From the NCBI GenBank assembly GCA_016765235.1, contig JAESQH010000204.1:1-31155 (forward strand): DNA of 31,155 nt, given 5' to 3'. The translations under genes were made by a program, and so were the position numbers. This stretch comes from Paracoccaceae bacterium. Lineage in GTDB: Bacteria > Pseudomonadota > Alphaproteobacteria > Rhodobacterales > Rhodobacteraceae. The notes below the pieces were generated by a model, which made no database searches, was not told the origin of the DNA, and worked only from the letters and a program-made list of their open reading frames with translations. This document shows, in pieces, positions 13,854-23,102 of the stretch (positions within the stretch are counted from its first letter, which is position 1; the number at the start of each line of letters is the position of its first letter).

Positions 13854-14834
13854 ATGAATACAATGACATCAAATTCCCGCGAAAGACTTCTTGGCCTTTT
13901 TGAACGGATGCTTCTTGTGCGCGAATGCGAACTGAAGCTCGCGGAGCTGTTCTCTGACGGCGAGGTGCCCGGTTTCATCCATCTTAGTGTCGGACAGGAA
14001 GCGGTTGCCATCGGTGTGATGGATGCGCTGAATGACAGTGACACCATTGCCTCAAACCATCGCGGACATGGGCACGCAATCGCCAAAGGTGTGGACCTGG
14101 ACAGTTTTTTTCTTGAGGTCATGGGTAAGGAAGAAGGCATTTGCGGCGGACGCGGTGGGTCAATGCATGTGGCCGACATGTCTGTGGGTATGCTAGGGGC
14201 CAACGGCATTGTCGGGGCTGGCATCCCGCTGGCTGTGGGTAGTGCGCTGGCGCATCAGGTACAGCAAAACAACAACATCGCAGTTGCGTTCTTTGGAGAT
14301 GGCGCGCTGGCTGAAGGTGTGCTCCACGAATCCTTCAACATCGCCTCGCTCTGGAAATTGCCTATATTATTTGTTTGCGAAAATAACGGGTGGTCCGAAT
14401 TTTCCCCCACTTCCTTGCAATTTGTCGCCGAGGTCCGGGATCTGGGAAAAGCATTCAAAATACCGTTCCGGCAAGTGGATGGCAATAATATAACGGCTGT
14501 TGCGGATGCAAGTGACGAAATCGTTTCCGACATGCGGAAAAACGGTGGGCCACGGGTTCTGGAATGTATGACAAAGCGGGTGCACGGCCATTATGAGGGC
14601 GATCAACAAAAATACCGCGACGCGGACGAGCTTGCATCGCTCGGCGATTACGATCCTATAATGCTTTGTGAAGGAGAACTTCGAAAGATGAAAGCCGCAG
14701 ATAAGGATATCACGGCGATCCGGAACCGCATTGAAAACAGGGTGTCGGCGGCGGCGGATGTCGGCCGGGCCGGCACTCTACCGTCTTTCGATCGCTTGCT
14801 GTCGGATGTCTATACGCCAGTGCAGGAGGCTTGA
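13854..14834 (+). CDS. Thiamine-diphosphate 2-oxoacid dehydrogenase E1 component, alpha subunit
   Basis: I start at the ATG at 13854 (326 residues); an ATG at 13863 is also possible, and the TTG-initiated frame at 13806 adds residues outside the family. The protein carries the ThDP/Mg motif G-D-G at 148-150 with N-N at 177-178 (FFGDGALAEG ... VCENNGW), plus NHRGHGHAIAKGVD and GGRGGSMHVADMS. These are shared by acetoin and pyruvate/branched-chain E1alpha proteins, and the length is nearest the acetoin type. With E1beta it decarboxylates a 2-oxoacid or diketone and passes the acyl group to the E2 lipoyl arm. It is the first gene of the plus operon. Confidence 0.92.
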   Translation: MNTMTSNSRERLLGLFERMLLVRECELKLAELFSDGEVPGFIHLSVGQEAVAIGVMDALNDSDTIASNHRGHGHAIAKGVDLDSFFLEVMGKEEGICGGRGGSMHVADMSVGMLGANGIVGAGIPLAVGSALAHQVQQNNNIAVAFFGDGALAEGVLHESFNIASLWKLPILFVCENNGWSEFSPTSLQFVAEVRDLGKAFKIPFRQVDGNNITAVADASDEIVSDMRKNGGPRVLECMTKRVHGHYEGDQQKYRDADELASLGDYDPIMLCEGELRKMKAADKDITAIRNRIENRVSAAADVGRAGTLPSFDRLLSDVYTPVQEA

Positions 14835-14837
14835 TTG

Positions 14838-15812
14838 ATGGGTGAAGTTCGATTTGGCCAAGCAATAAACCTGGCGCTTGATGAAAGTCTTAAAAACGAC
14901 CCGTCCGTCGTTGTGTTCGGAGAAGACATCGCACGGCCCGGTGGGCCTTTTGGCGTCACGCGCGGTCTGCTGGAGAAGTACGGGGAATTGCGGGTTCGTG
15001 ATACACCTATTTCCGAGGCGACCATTGTTAGCGCGGCGGTCGGTGCGGCCATGAGCGGGCTGAAGCCGGTGGTTGAAATCATGTTCATGGACTTCATCAC
15101 CATCGCCATGGATGGTTTGGTCAATCAGGCCGCCAAGGCGCGGTTCATGTTCGGCGGGCAATGCTCGGTTCCGATGGTTCTCAGAACACCGCATGGTGGC
15201 GGGGTGAACGCCGGGCCACAGCATTCGCAATGTCTTGAGGCATGGTTCGCCCATGTTCCCGGCCTTAAGGTGGTGATCCCCAGCAATTCGGGGGATGCCT
15301 ACGGGTTGTTGAAGGCGGCTATTGCCGACCCGGACCCGGTTATTTTCGTCGAGAACAAGGCGCTTTATGCCGTCAAGGGCCAGATGGACGACGACGCCCC
15401 CGCGCTTGAAATCGGCAAGGCGCATATCGCGCGACCCGGCGCCGATGTGACCGTCGTCAGCTATGGCGCGGCGGTCAACACGGCACTGCGGGCGGCAGAT
15501 ACGCTGGCCCAAAGCGGCATCGAGCTTGAGGTCATCGACCTGCGCTCGATCCAACCGTGGGACGAGGCCACGGTTCTTGCCTCACTGTCGCGCACCCACC
15601 GGCTGATTGTCCTGCACGAGGCCGTGACCGCCTTTGGCGTCGGCGCAGAGATCGCGGCGCGGATGGCCGATGTCGGTTTTGACGAACTGGATGCGCCAAT
15701 CGTTCGTGTCGGTGCACCCTTCATGCCGGTGCCTTTCGCAGCATCCCTTGAACCTCAATACCTGCCGGATGCCGACGACCTGATCGCCGCTGTCCACAAA
15801 GTACTAGCCTGA
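14838..15812 (+). CDS. 2-Oxoacid dehydrogenase E1 component, beta subunit
   Basis: The ATG at 14838, just after the E1alpha stop with a GGAGG site overlapping the end of E1alpha, gives 324 residues. It has the transketolase pyrimidine-binding domain (VVVFGEDIARPGGPFGVTRG, DTPISEATIVSAAVGAAMSG, VEIMFMDFITIAMDG, TPHGGGVNAGPQHSQ) and the C-terminal transketolase domain (LEVIDLRSIQPWDEATV, LHEAVTAFGVGAEIAARM). Substrate specificity cannot be read directly. The HSQ context is common to all E1beta families. It pairs with E1alpha. Confidence 0.92.
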   Translation: MGEVRFGQAINLALDESLKNDPSVVVFGEDIARPGGPFGVTRGLLEKYGELRVRDTPISEATIVSAAVGAAMSGLKPVVEIMFMDFITIAMDGLVNQAAKARFMFGGQCSVPMVLRTPHGGGVNAGPQHSQCLEAWFAHVPGLKVVIPSNSGDAYGLLKAAIADPDPVIFVENKALYAVKGQMDDDAPALEIGKAHIARPGADVTVVSYGAAVNTALRAADTLAQSGIELEVIDLRSIQPWDEATVLASLSRTHRLIVLHEAVTAFGVGAEIAARMADVGFDELDAPIVRVGAPFMPVPFAASLEPQYLPDADDLIAAVHKVLA

Positions 15813-15827
15813 CCTGAACCGGAGAAA

Positions 15828-16616
15828 ATGATGACCACAGATTCCATCCTGACTAGCCAAGACGGAGCCGTCGCGACGATCACTATCAACCGTCCCGAAA
15901 CGCTGAACGCGCTGGATATTCCCACTCTGCTCGAGATGGAAAAGGCGCTGGACAAACTGGAACGCGACGACAGCGTGCGGGTGATCGTTGTTACCGGCGC
16001 AGGCAAGCGGGCTTTTATTGCCGGCGGTGACATTGCTGATCTGAATTCACGGCGCGGGCTGGCCCATTACGAGGAATTCGCCGAAGTTATTCACCGCGTG
16101 TTCCGACGCTTTGAAACCTGCGACAAGCCGACGATTGCTGCCGTCAATGGTTGGGCACTGGGCGGGGGAACCGAACTGGTGCTGGCACTGGATATCCGCG
16201 TGCTGGCTGACACCGCTAAACTGGGTTTGCCGGAAATCACTCTGGGGCTGTTCCCCGGTGCAGGTGGCACCCAGCGCATCATCCGTCAGATACCGTTGTG
16301 CCGTGCCAAAGAGCTGATGTTCACGGGCGACATGATCGGCCCGCAAGAGGCTGTCGATCTGGGGTTGGCCAACAAGGTCGTTCCGGCGGATGAGCTGATG
16401 GATCACGTGCGGGAAATGGCGGGCAAAATCGCTGATAAATCGCCGCTGGTGCTCAAGTTCCTTAAGCGGGGGCTGCTGCATGGTGCGGATATGCCACTGT
16501 CGGCCGCACTGCCTTATGAGCAAAGTCTGATCGGTCTGGTTCTGGACACCGATGACGCGCACGAGGGCTGTTCCGCGTTTCTGGAAAAGCGATCCGCGCG
16601 CTTTGAAGGGAAGTAG
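15828..16616 (+). CDS. Enoyl-CoA hydratase/isomerase (crotonase family)
   Basis: This 262-residue protein has the crotonase core with both catalytic glutamates: Glu116 in GWALGGGTELVLALDIR and Glu136 in LPEITLGLFPGAGGTQR. The oxyanion hole comes from AGGD (66-69) and the G-G-G near 113. It would hydrate a 2-enoyl-CoA to an (S)-3-hydroxyacyl-CoA. It is unusual to find it between E1beta and E2, which suggests that the product of the 2-oxoacid dehydrogenase feeds straight into beta-oxidation steps, or the reverse. It starts 15 bp after E1beta and ends 4 bp before E2. Confidence 0.92.
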   Translation: MMTTDSILTSQDGAVATITINRPETLNALDIPTLLEMEKALDKLERDDSVRVIVVTGAGKRAFIAGGDIADLNSRRGLAHYEEFAEVIHRVFRRFETCDKPTIAAVNGWALGGGTELVLALDIRVLADTAKLGLPEITLGLFPGAGGTQRIIRQIPLCRAKELMFTGDMIGPQEAVDLGLANKVVPADELMDHVREMAGKIADKSPLVLKFLKRGLLHGADMPLSAALPYEQSLIGLVLDTDDAHEGCSAFLEKRSARFEGK

Positions 16617-16620
16617 GTTG

Positions 16621-17844
16621 ATGCCACAAATATCCGATCTCGTCATGCCAAAACTGGGGCTGACAATGACCGAAGGGACCATTTCCGAATGGGTGGTTTC
16701 ACCAGGCGACAGCTTTTCCAGCGGGGATCTGGTTCTGGTCGTCGAGACCGACAAGATTGCCAACGAGATCGAAGCCCCGGCCGACGGCACACTGCATGAC
16801 GTCATTGTTCAGGTCGGTGAAACCGTACCGGTGGGAACAGTTCTGGCGCGTTGGGATGTCGGGACGGCGGGAACGCCTGAGCCAGTGCCAGTGGCGACCC
16901 CTCCCTCGGGCCCTGTCGCTGTGAACAGCGGCGCGACGTCAGACGTGCTGGATGCCAAACCTGCGTCCGCGATTTCTGTCGATGGCGCACGAGTTATCGC
17001 GACACCTCTGGCGCGCCGGATTGCCGGTTTGGAAGGGGTTGATCTGCACAAGGTATCCGGTACGGGCCCAAAAGGGCGCATCAAGGCGGAAGATGTCCGC
17101 AAGGCGAAACAGGCGGCCCCTGTCGCCACCGAACGGGCCATACCGATCGAGCACGCGACGTCAGGAACACGCCTGACCCCAACAACCTATCAGGCGAGTG
17201 TTGCCAAACGCCTGACCGAAGCCAAACGTGATACGCCGCATTTTTATCTGTCAACAGAAGCGGATGTTGGTGCGCTGCTGGACATACGAAAACAACTTAA
17301 CGCGGCCAATGCCGATCTGCGGGTTAGCATCAACCACCTGATCCTTGCCGCAGTAGGGCGGACCCTTGCGGATATGCCCGCCGCCAACCGAATCTGGTCG
17401 AACGGTGAAATAGTACAGTATGAAACTGCCGATGTCGGTATTGCCGTGACCACGGATGCCGGTCTGTTTGCGCCTGTTGTGCGGGATATTGGTGCCAGCG
17501 GGCTTGGCCATGTTGCCACATCGGCGCGTGAAATTGTATCGCGCGCGCGCGACGGATCATTGCGCCCGGAAGACATGCAGGGCGGTGCCACGACAGTATC
17601 GAACGCCGGCATGTACGACGTGACCTATATGGGTTCGATCATCAGCCCTGGACAGTCCTCTATCCTTGGTGTTGGCAGTATCCGCAAGACGTTCCGGCCT
17701 GACGACAATGGCCTGCCTGTGCTGTGTCAGGAAATGGGCCTAGTGCTTTCCTGTGACCACCGAATTTTTGATGGCGTTGGCGGTTTGGCATTCCTCAATG
17801 CGCTCAAAGACTACCTCGAAACGCCATTCCGACTATTAGCTTAA
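16621..17844 (+). CDS. Dihydrolipoamide acyltransferase (E2) of 2-oxoacid dehydrogenase complex
   Basis: The ATG at 16621 gives 407 residues beginning exactly with the lipoyl domain. Lipoyl-Lys45 lies in VETDKIANEIEAP, a peripheral E3/E1-binding domain spans about 126-162 (ATPLARRIAGLEGV, GTGPKGRIKAEDV), and the catalytic domain covers about 185-407 with the active-site CDHRIFDG (His380, Asp384). The longer frame to 16552 only overlaps the hydratase gene. It transfers the acyl group from E1 to CoA. The catalytic domain is the pyruvate/branched-chain type and not the alpha/beta-hydrolase form of classical AcoC. No E3 (dihydrolipoyl dehydrogenase) gene is present, so a housekeeping E3 must serve. 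Confidence 0.93.
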   Translation: MPQISDLVMPKLGLTMTEGTISEWVVSPGDSFSSGDLVLVVETDKIANEIEAPADGTLHDVIVQVGETVPVGTVLARWDVGTAGTPEPVPVATPPSGPVAVNSGATSDVLDAKPASAISVDGARVIATPLARRIAGLEGVDLHKVSGTGPKGRIKAEDVRKAKQAAPVATERAIPIEHATSGTRLTPTTYQASVAKRLTEAKRDTPHFYLSTEADVGALLDIRKQLNAANADLRVSINHLILAAVGRTLADMPAANRIWSNGEIVQYETADVGIAVTTDAGLFAPVVRDIGASGLGHVATSAREIVSRARDGSLRPEDMQGGATTVSNAGMYDVTYMGSIISPGQSSILGVGSIRKTFRPDDNGLPVLCQEMGLVLSCDHRIFDGVGGLAFLNALKDYLETPFRLLA

Positions 17845-17862
17845 TTACGAAAGGGAAACCCG

Positions 17863-19035
17863 ATGGATTTCCAACTCAGTGACGAACACAAGATGATTGC
17901 CGAAACGGCCCGTAAACTCGGCGAAGGGTTCGGATTGGACTACTGGCGCGAAATGGATGCCAAGAAGGAGTTTCCAAAAGAAATATGGCAGGCAATTTGC
18001 GATGCTGGCCTGTCCGGTGTCGCCCTGCCCGAAGAATACGGCGGTTCTGGCCTTGGCATGTTCGAGATGGCGCTGATCGTGGAAAACCTTTCCGCCAGCG
18101 GTGGTGGTTCGACGCTGGGTCAGTTGTTCATGATCAACCCGATATTCGGCGGCGTGACCATTTCCAAATACGGGACCGACGCGATGAAGCACGACATGCT
18201 GCCCAAGCTGATTTCCGGCGAAATAAACACCTGCATGGCCCTGACGGAACCCAATACCGGCAGTAACACTCTGGAAATGCGATCATTTGCTGCCGCTGAT
18301 GGTGATGGCTGGCTGCTGAACGGCGAAAAGGTCTGGATCACCGCCGTGACCGACGCACAAAAGATGCTGGTTGTCGCCCGCACCAAGAAAATCGACGAGG
18401 TGACGCGGCGCAGCGATGGGTTGTCGATGTTTATGATTGATGTGGACCGCAAAGGACTGACACATCACCCCATCGACAAGGTGGGCACCAGAACGCTGTC
18501 GTCAGAGACCGTGTTCTTTGACGATGTGCGCATTGAACCTGACGAGCTGGTCGGCACGTTGCATGGCTGCTGGAAGGAACTTCTGGACACTCTGAACACC
18601 GAACGCATCGTGACAACGGCCGGTCTGGTCGGTGCGGGCGAACTGGCCATCAAGCTGGCCGTGACATACGCCAACGAACGCAAGGTATTTGGCGATACGC
18701 CAGTGTCGGCATATCAGGGGCTTCAGTTTCCACTGGCCCAAGCGCACGCTGAGATCGAATGCGCACGTCTGATGAATTACAAGGCCGCGGCCCAGTTCGA
18801 TGCAGGACAATCCTTTGGCAGCGAGGCCAATGTCGCCAAGCTGATCGCCGCGCAGGCCGCCGCCACAGCTACCGAACGATCCATGCAGACCATGGGCGGT
18901 ATGGGTTATGCAACGGAATCCCATGTCGAGCGACTTTGGCGCGATGCACGTTTGTTCCGCTTTGCACCGGTGTCCGAGGAAATGATCCTGAATTTCATCG
19001 CCGTGCATGATCTGGGGATGCCGCGGTCTTACTAG
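17863..19035 (+). CDS. Acyl-CoA dehydrogenase
   Basis: This 390-residue flavoenzyme has the usual layout: helical N-domain, beta-domain with ALTEPNTGSN (about 126-135) and VWITAVTDAQ, and C-terminal helical domain with MQTMGGMGYATESHVERLWRDAR. The MCAD-type catalytic Glu position (YEGT) is occupied by FAPV, but Glu247 in LNTERIVTTAG matches the catalytic base of the isovaleryl- and long-chain enzymes. It is therefore probably active on a branched or bulky acyl-CoA, reducing electron-transfer flavoprotein. It lies between E2 and the ligase, 18 bp after one and 18 bp before the other. Confidence 0.92.
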   Translation: MDFQLSDEHKMIAETARKLGEGFGLDYWREMDAKKEFPKEIWQAICDAGLSGVALPEEYGGSGLGMFEMALIVENLSASGGGSTLGQLFMINPIFGGVTISKYGTDAMKHDMLPKLISGEINTCMALTEPNTGSNTLEMRSFAAADGDGWLLNGEKVWITAVTDAQKMLVVARTKKIDEVTRRSDGLSMFMIDVDRKGLTHHPIDKVGTRTLSSETVFFDDVRIEPDELVGTLHGCWKELLDTLNTERIVTTAGLVGAGELAIKLAVTYANERKVFGDTPVSAYQGLQFPLAQAHAEIECARLMNYKAAAQFDAGQSFGSEANVAKLIAAQAAATATERSMQTMGGMGYATESHVERLWRDARLFRFAPVSEEMILNFIAVHDLGMPRSY

Positions 19036-19053
19036 GCCACCAAGGAGGTAAAA

Positions 19054-20544
19054 ATGGTTAATCTGAGCAGCTTTGTCCGGTTCCACGCGATCCGCGCACC
19101 CGATGATGTCGCAATCGTTTATCAATCCAGCCGGATCACTTACGCCCAGTTGTGGGCCAGGACACAGGACGTCGCGGGGTTTCTGTCCGAACAGGGGATT
19201 GGCGCAGGCGACGTGGTTGCAGTGTTCATGAAGAACAGCGCGGCCTTCATGGAGATCGTATTTGCCACCAGCTATCTGGGAGCGGTTTTTCTACCCGTCA
19301 ATTATCGTCTAGCTGCAGAGGAAGTTGACTATATCGTCAGGGATGCCAACGCACAGATCGTTTTTGCCGACGACGAATTCAGCGACATCGTCGGGCGGCT
19401 GGACGGTCTTCACCTTGTTGATACGGCTGCGCAGGGCGATATGCGAACCCTGACCGGATGCGACCGGACGATCCCGGACGAGGTGTTGCGAACACCCGAA
19501 GATCTGTTTCGCCTGATGTATACATCAGGCACCACCGACCGGCCAAAGGGGGTAATGCACAGCTATCAGAACTTCTATTGGAAAAACATGGATCATGTTA
19601 TTTCCCTAGAGCTAAGCCGTCAGTCGCGGCTGTTAGTCACCGGACCTCTTTATCATGTGGGCGCCTTCGATTTACCGGGTGTCTCAGTGCTGTGGCTGGG
19701 CGGAATGATGGCCATCCACCGCGACTTTGACGCGCTTTGCACGCTTGCATCCATTCAGGACGAAAAATTGAATTGCGCATGGCTGGCACCGGTGATGCTT
19801 GGTCAAATTCTAGGCCACCCGGATCGCGATGATTTCGACGTCAGCTCTCTGGAGTGGTGTATCGGCGGGGGCGAAAAGACACCGGAATCGCGCATTCGGG
19901 CGTTCTCGGAATATTTTCAGAATGGGCGCTATATTGATGGATACGGATTGACGGAATCTGTTAGTGGCGACACCCTCATGGAGCCGGGCATGGAAATCAC
20001 CAAGATCGGATCAACCGGACGCGCGCTTGCCCATGTGCAGATTAAAATTATGGATGACGATGGTATCGTACAGGCTTCCGGAACCGAGGGGGAAATTTGT
20101 CTGCGTGGCCCTAAGGTCACGAAAAGCTATTGGAAGAATCCGGAAAAAACCGCCAGCTCCTTTCACGGAGAATGGTTTCGAACAGGCGATGTCGGCTATC
20201 TGGACGAAGACGGGTTTCTGTTCCTGACCGACCGCAAGAAGGACATGATCATTTCGGGGGGCGAGAACATCGCCTCCTCCGAGGTTGAAAGAATTCTCTA
20301 CATGCTGCCTCAGATCAAGGAGGTCGCAGTCATCGGCCTGCCAGATGACCGTTGGGGCGAGGTTCCGGTGGCGGCTGTCGTTGTTAACGACGGCGAGACA
20401 CTGGAATTTGACGAATTGACCCGACATTGCCGCAAACATCTGGCCGGCTTCAAGGTGCCCAAACGCCTGATCCTGAGCGATGAACTGCCCCGCAACCCAT
20501 CCGGAAAAATCCTTAAACGGGTATTGCGTAACAAATATTCCTGA
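19054..20544 (+). CDS. AMP-forming acyl-CoA synthetase (ANL superfamily)
   Basis: The 496-residue protein has the P-loop MYTSGTTDRPKG (155-166), YIDGYGLTES (293-301), the A8 hinge FRTGDVGYLDEDG...LTDRKKDMIISGGENI (about 375-405) and catalytic Lys485 in NPSGKILKRV. It adenylates a carboxylic acid and forms its CoA thioester, starting the pathway. Length is near FadD3-like and other medium/cyclic acid ligases. An AAGGAGG site lies 6 nt before the ATG. Substrate unknown; it is one of two ligase candidates in the window. Confidence 0.93.
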   Translation: MVNLSSFVRFHAIRAPDDVAIVYQSSRITYAQLWARTQDVAGFLSEQGIGAGDVVAVFMKNSAAFMEIVFATSYLGAVFLPVNYRLAAEEVDYIVRDANAQIVFADDEFSDIVGRLDGLHLVDTAAQGDMRTLTGCDRTIPDEVLRTPEDLFRLMYTSGTTDRPKGVMHSYQNFYWKNMDHVISLELSRQSRLLVTGPLYHVGAFDLPGVSVLWLGGMMAIHRDFDALCTLASIQDEKLNCAWLAPVMLGQILGHPDRDDFDVSSLEWCIGGGEKTPESRIRAFSEYFQNGRYIDGYGLTESVSGDTLMEPGMEITKIGSTGRALAHVQIKIMDDDGIVQASGTEGEICLRGPKVTKSYWKNPEKTASSFHGEWFRTGDVGYLDEDGFLFLTDRKKDMIISGGENIASSEVERILYMLPQIKEVAVIGLPDDRWGEVPVAAVVVNDGETLEFDELTRHCRKHLAGFKVPKRLILSDELPRNPSGKILKRVLRNKYS

Positions 20545-20573
20545 AACCACTCACCAGTATCGGAGAAAGAGAT

Positions 20574-21914
20574 ATGAGTTTAACCGCCAAGATCGCCGAA
20601 TTCACCGTTGGCTTGAGTATCTATACGATGCCGCCCGAAGTTGTTGAAAAAGCCAAGGCCTGCGTTCTGAACGGCTATGGTATCGCCATTGGCTGTCACA
20701 ACACGCCCTATGCCCCGGTGGCGCGCCGTGCCGCACTCGCTATGGATGGCGACTGTGTGGATGGCGCCACCCTGTTGGGGGATGGCCGTAAAACCACGGT
20801 CACCGGCGCGGCGCTGGCCAATTCAGCGTTGTTTCACGGGCGCGCGCAGGAAGACACCTGCGGCGCGGCGCATCTGGGGGCGGTGATGATCCCGCTTTTA
20901 ACCGCACTGATCGAAGCGCGCGGCCTGTCGACAGAGCGGCTTTTGCCTGCCCTTGTTGCGGGATACGAGACAGGCGGGTTGTTGGAAAAGAACTTTTCCG
21001 GCAAGACCACGCCCGGCGGCTTTCGCGCCTCTACCTTGTATGGGGCGGTAGCGGCAGCGGCAGCGGTTTCAAAACTGCTGGCGCTTGATGCGGTTCAGAC
21101 GGCGGCGGCCATAGCTAATGCGGCATCGTTTTCCGGCGGGCTGTTGCAGTCCTTTGCCGATGGCACAGACGAATGGCGTTATCAGGTGGGCATGGTCGGG
21201 CGCACCGGGCTGGTGGCCGCGGAACTGGCGCGGGCGGGATCGATTTCGGCCCCCCATGCGCTTGAGGGGCCATCCGGGCTAATCAAATCCTTCGCCCATG
21301 AGGAATGCAACGCCGACACACTGGCGGCGCAACTAGGCCACGACTGGGCGACATTGCGCGTCACCTTCAAACCCTATCCTGTCTGTGCTTTCAACCAAAC
21401 CCCGGTGATTGCCGCGCTCGCCCTGCGCGAGGAACTGGCAGGCGCGCCTATCAAAGCGGTTCGGGTGCACATGAATCCCTTCGAGACCGGATATGCGGGG
21501 ATGGATTCCAAGGGACCGTTCCATTCGATTTCGGGTACGTTGATGAGCATCCCGTTCTGCATTGCCAACACGCTGTTGCACGGGGAACCCTCGATGCAGG
21601 CGATGACGACCTATGCCGATCCCGCCGTCAACGCGATGATCCCGACAATCGATCTGATCAGCGATGATAGCGTGCCAACGTTGTGCTGCACGATCGAGAT
21701 TGACCTCATGGATGGCAAAACGGTACGACGCGAACAGGTGATGACATTTGCCGATTTCAGCTATGAACGCGCCGAAGTATCCCGCCTGATCCGTCGGGTC
21801 GGGGCCGAAACCGGCGTGTCCCCAGCGGTTTACGATACCCTTGAGACCTTTGTCGACAACTTGCCCGATGGCGACATTCAACAGGTTCTAGCGGCCTTTT
21901 CAAAGGTCGAGTGA
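20574..21914 (+). CDS. MmgE/PrpD family protein
   Basis: The 446-residue protein has family features: IAEFTVGLSIYTMPPEVVEKAK at the start, GAALANSALFHGRAQEDT (about 79-96), VAGYETGGLLEKNFSG, and the strongly conserved TFKPYPVCAFNQTPVIAA. MmgE/PrpD members include 2-methylcitrate dehydratase, cis-aconitate decarboxylase and iminodisuccinate epimerase, so dehydration, isomerisation or decarboxylation of a polycarboxylate is expected. Active-site residues cannot be assigned confidently. It occupies the second-last place in the plus operon, before a CaiB family gene. Confidence 0.9.
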   Translation: MSLTAKIAEFTVGLSIYTMPPEVVEKAKACVLNGYGIAIGCHNTPYAPVARRAALAMDGDCVDGATLLGDGRKTTVTGAALANSALFHGRAQEDTCGAAHLGAVMIPLLTALIEARGLSTERLLPALVAGYETGGLLEKNFSGKTTPGGFRASTLYGAVAAAAAVSKLLALDAVQTAAAIANAASFSGGLLQSFADGTDEWRYQVGMVGRTGLVAAELARAGSISAPHALEGPSGLIKSFAHEECNADTLAAQLGHDWATLRVTFKPYPVCAFNQTPVIAALALREELAGAPIKAVRVHMNPFETGYAGMDSKGPFHSISGTLMSIPFCIANTLLHGEPSMQAMTTYADPAVNAMIPTIDLISDDSVPTLCCTIEIDLMDGKTVRREQVMTFADFSYERAEVSRLIRRVGAETGVSPAVYDTLETFVDNLPDGDIQQVLAAFSKVE

Positions 21915-21956
21915 ACTGCAGGCCCACGAACCGGCCAGATCAAAAGGAGGACAGAA

Positions 21957-23081
21957 ATGGGTGATCAGCCCCCCCTTGCCGGGATCACGGTCCTGGATAT
22001 GAGCGAATTGTTGCCCGGCCCCTATGCAACCCAGCATCTAGTCGAACTGGGTGCCAGGATAATAAAGGTGGAACGCCCTGGCGGCGATGGCGCACGCAAG
22101 ATGTTTCCGGGGCTGTTTCAGGCAATCAACCGCGGCAAGGAAAGCATCACACTTGATCTGAAAAATGACGGCGACCGGGCAGTGCTGATAAGGCTGGCAA
22201 AAACGGCAGATGTGGTGATCGAAGGCTATCGGCCCGGTGTCACCACCCGGCTTGGAGTTGATTATGCCACGCTTTCGGGTATCAATCCGCAGCTGATCTA
22301 TTGTTCGATAAGCGGCTATGGCCAGACTGGTCCCAGCCGCAACTGGCCGGGACACGACATGAACTATGCGGCAATGGCCGGCGCGGTGGCAATATCAGGT
22401 CGGCCGGACGGCCCACCCGAGCATACCACCGGTGTCCCCATCGGCGATATTGCCGCGGCGTCGTTCGCGATTATTTCGATTCTGGCCGCCTTGCGGGCCC
22501 GTGACGTGACGGGCAAGGGGCAGTACCTGGATGTATCTATCGTCGATGCCCTGACAAGCTGGATTATGCCGCGGTACGGTGTCTGGGATCTGGCCCGTCG
22601 ACAGGGCACCGAGACCGGCAAGGCGGAAATACTGCAACGACCCGGATATGGAGTTTTTGCGACCGCGGACGGGCAATACCTGACTCTGGGGGCTATCGAG
22701 ACGCCATTCTTCCGGTCGCTGCTTCGTGTGACTGGGTTGACGCAGTTCGACGATGCCGCTTATGACGATTATCCGGCCCGCAAAGAGGCAACCGACGAGA
22801 TAACCAGCGCCCTTGCTGCCTGTATCATCCAAAAAGACTATGCCTTCTGGGCCGAGGCATTCGAGCGCGAGGATGTGCCGTTTTCCCGAGTCAATTCACT
22901 GGCCGAACTGGCCGAGGATCCGCAACTGGCAGCACGCGGTATGATCCGCCAGGCGGGCTCGGCAAATGTGATTGCCTACCCGGTGCCCATGGACGGGATA
23001 GACGGGGTGGCAGCAAAAGTGCCCGCCCCCGGAGAGCATGGCAAGGATATTCTGGCGTCATTGGACCGGGAAGACCCCTGA
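21957..23081 (+). CDS. CaiB/BaiF family CoA-transferase or alpha-methylacyl-CoA racemase-like enzyme
   Basis: The 374-residue protein opens LAGITVLDMSELLPGPYAT and contains IIKVERPGGD, INRGKESITLDLK, SISGYGQTGP, GHDMNYAAMAG (His133, Asp134) and IGDIAAAS (Asp164). Like the protein encoded at 312-1361, it has the racemase-type His plus Asp arrangement. Sequence similarity between these two is visibly higher than to the one at 3890, so they may act on the same acyl chain. A strong AAAGGAGG site lies upstream. It is the last gene of the plus operon and ends 22 bp from the converging minus operon. Confidence 0.88.
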   Translation: MGDQPPLAGITVLDMSELLPGPYATQHLVELGARIIKVERPGGDGARKMFPGLFQAINRGKESITLDLKNDGDRAVLIRLAKTADVVIEGYRPGVTTRLGVDYATLSGINPQLIYCSISGYGQTGPSRNWPGHDMNYAAMAGAVAISGRPDGPPEHTTGVPIGDIAAASFAIISILAALRARDVTGKGQYLDVSIVDALTSWIMPRYGVWDLARRQGTETGKAEILQRPGYGVFATADGQYLTLGAIETPFFRSLLRVTGLTQFDDAAYDDYPARKEATDEITSALAACIIQKDYAFWAEAFEREDVPFSRVNSLAELAEDPQLAARGMIRQAGSANVIAYPVPMDGIDGVAAKVPAPGEHGKDILASLDREDP

Positions 23082-23102
23082 AATTTATGGTCCGTCAGCC
23101 AA

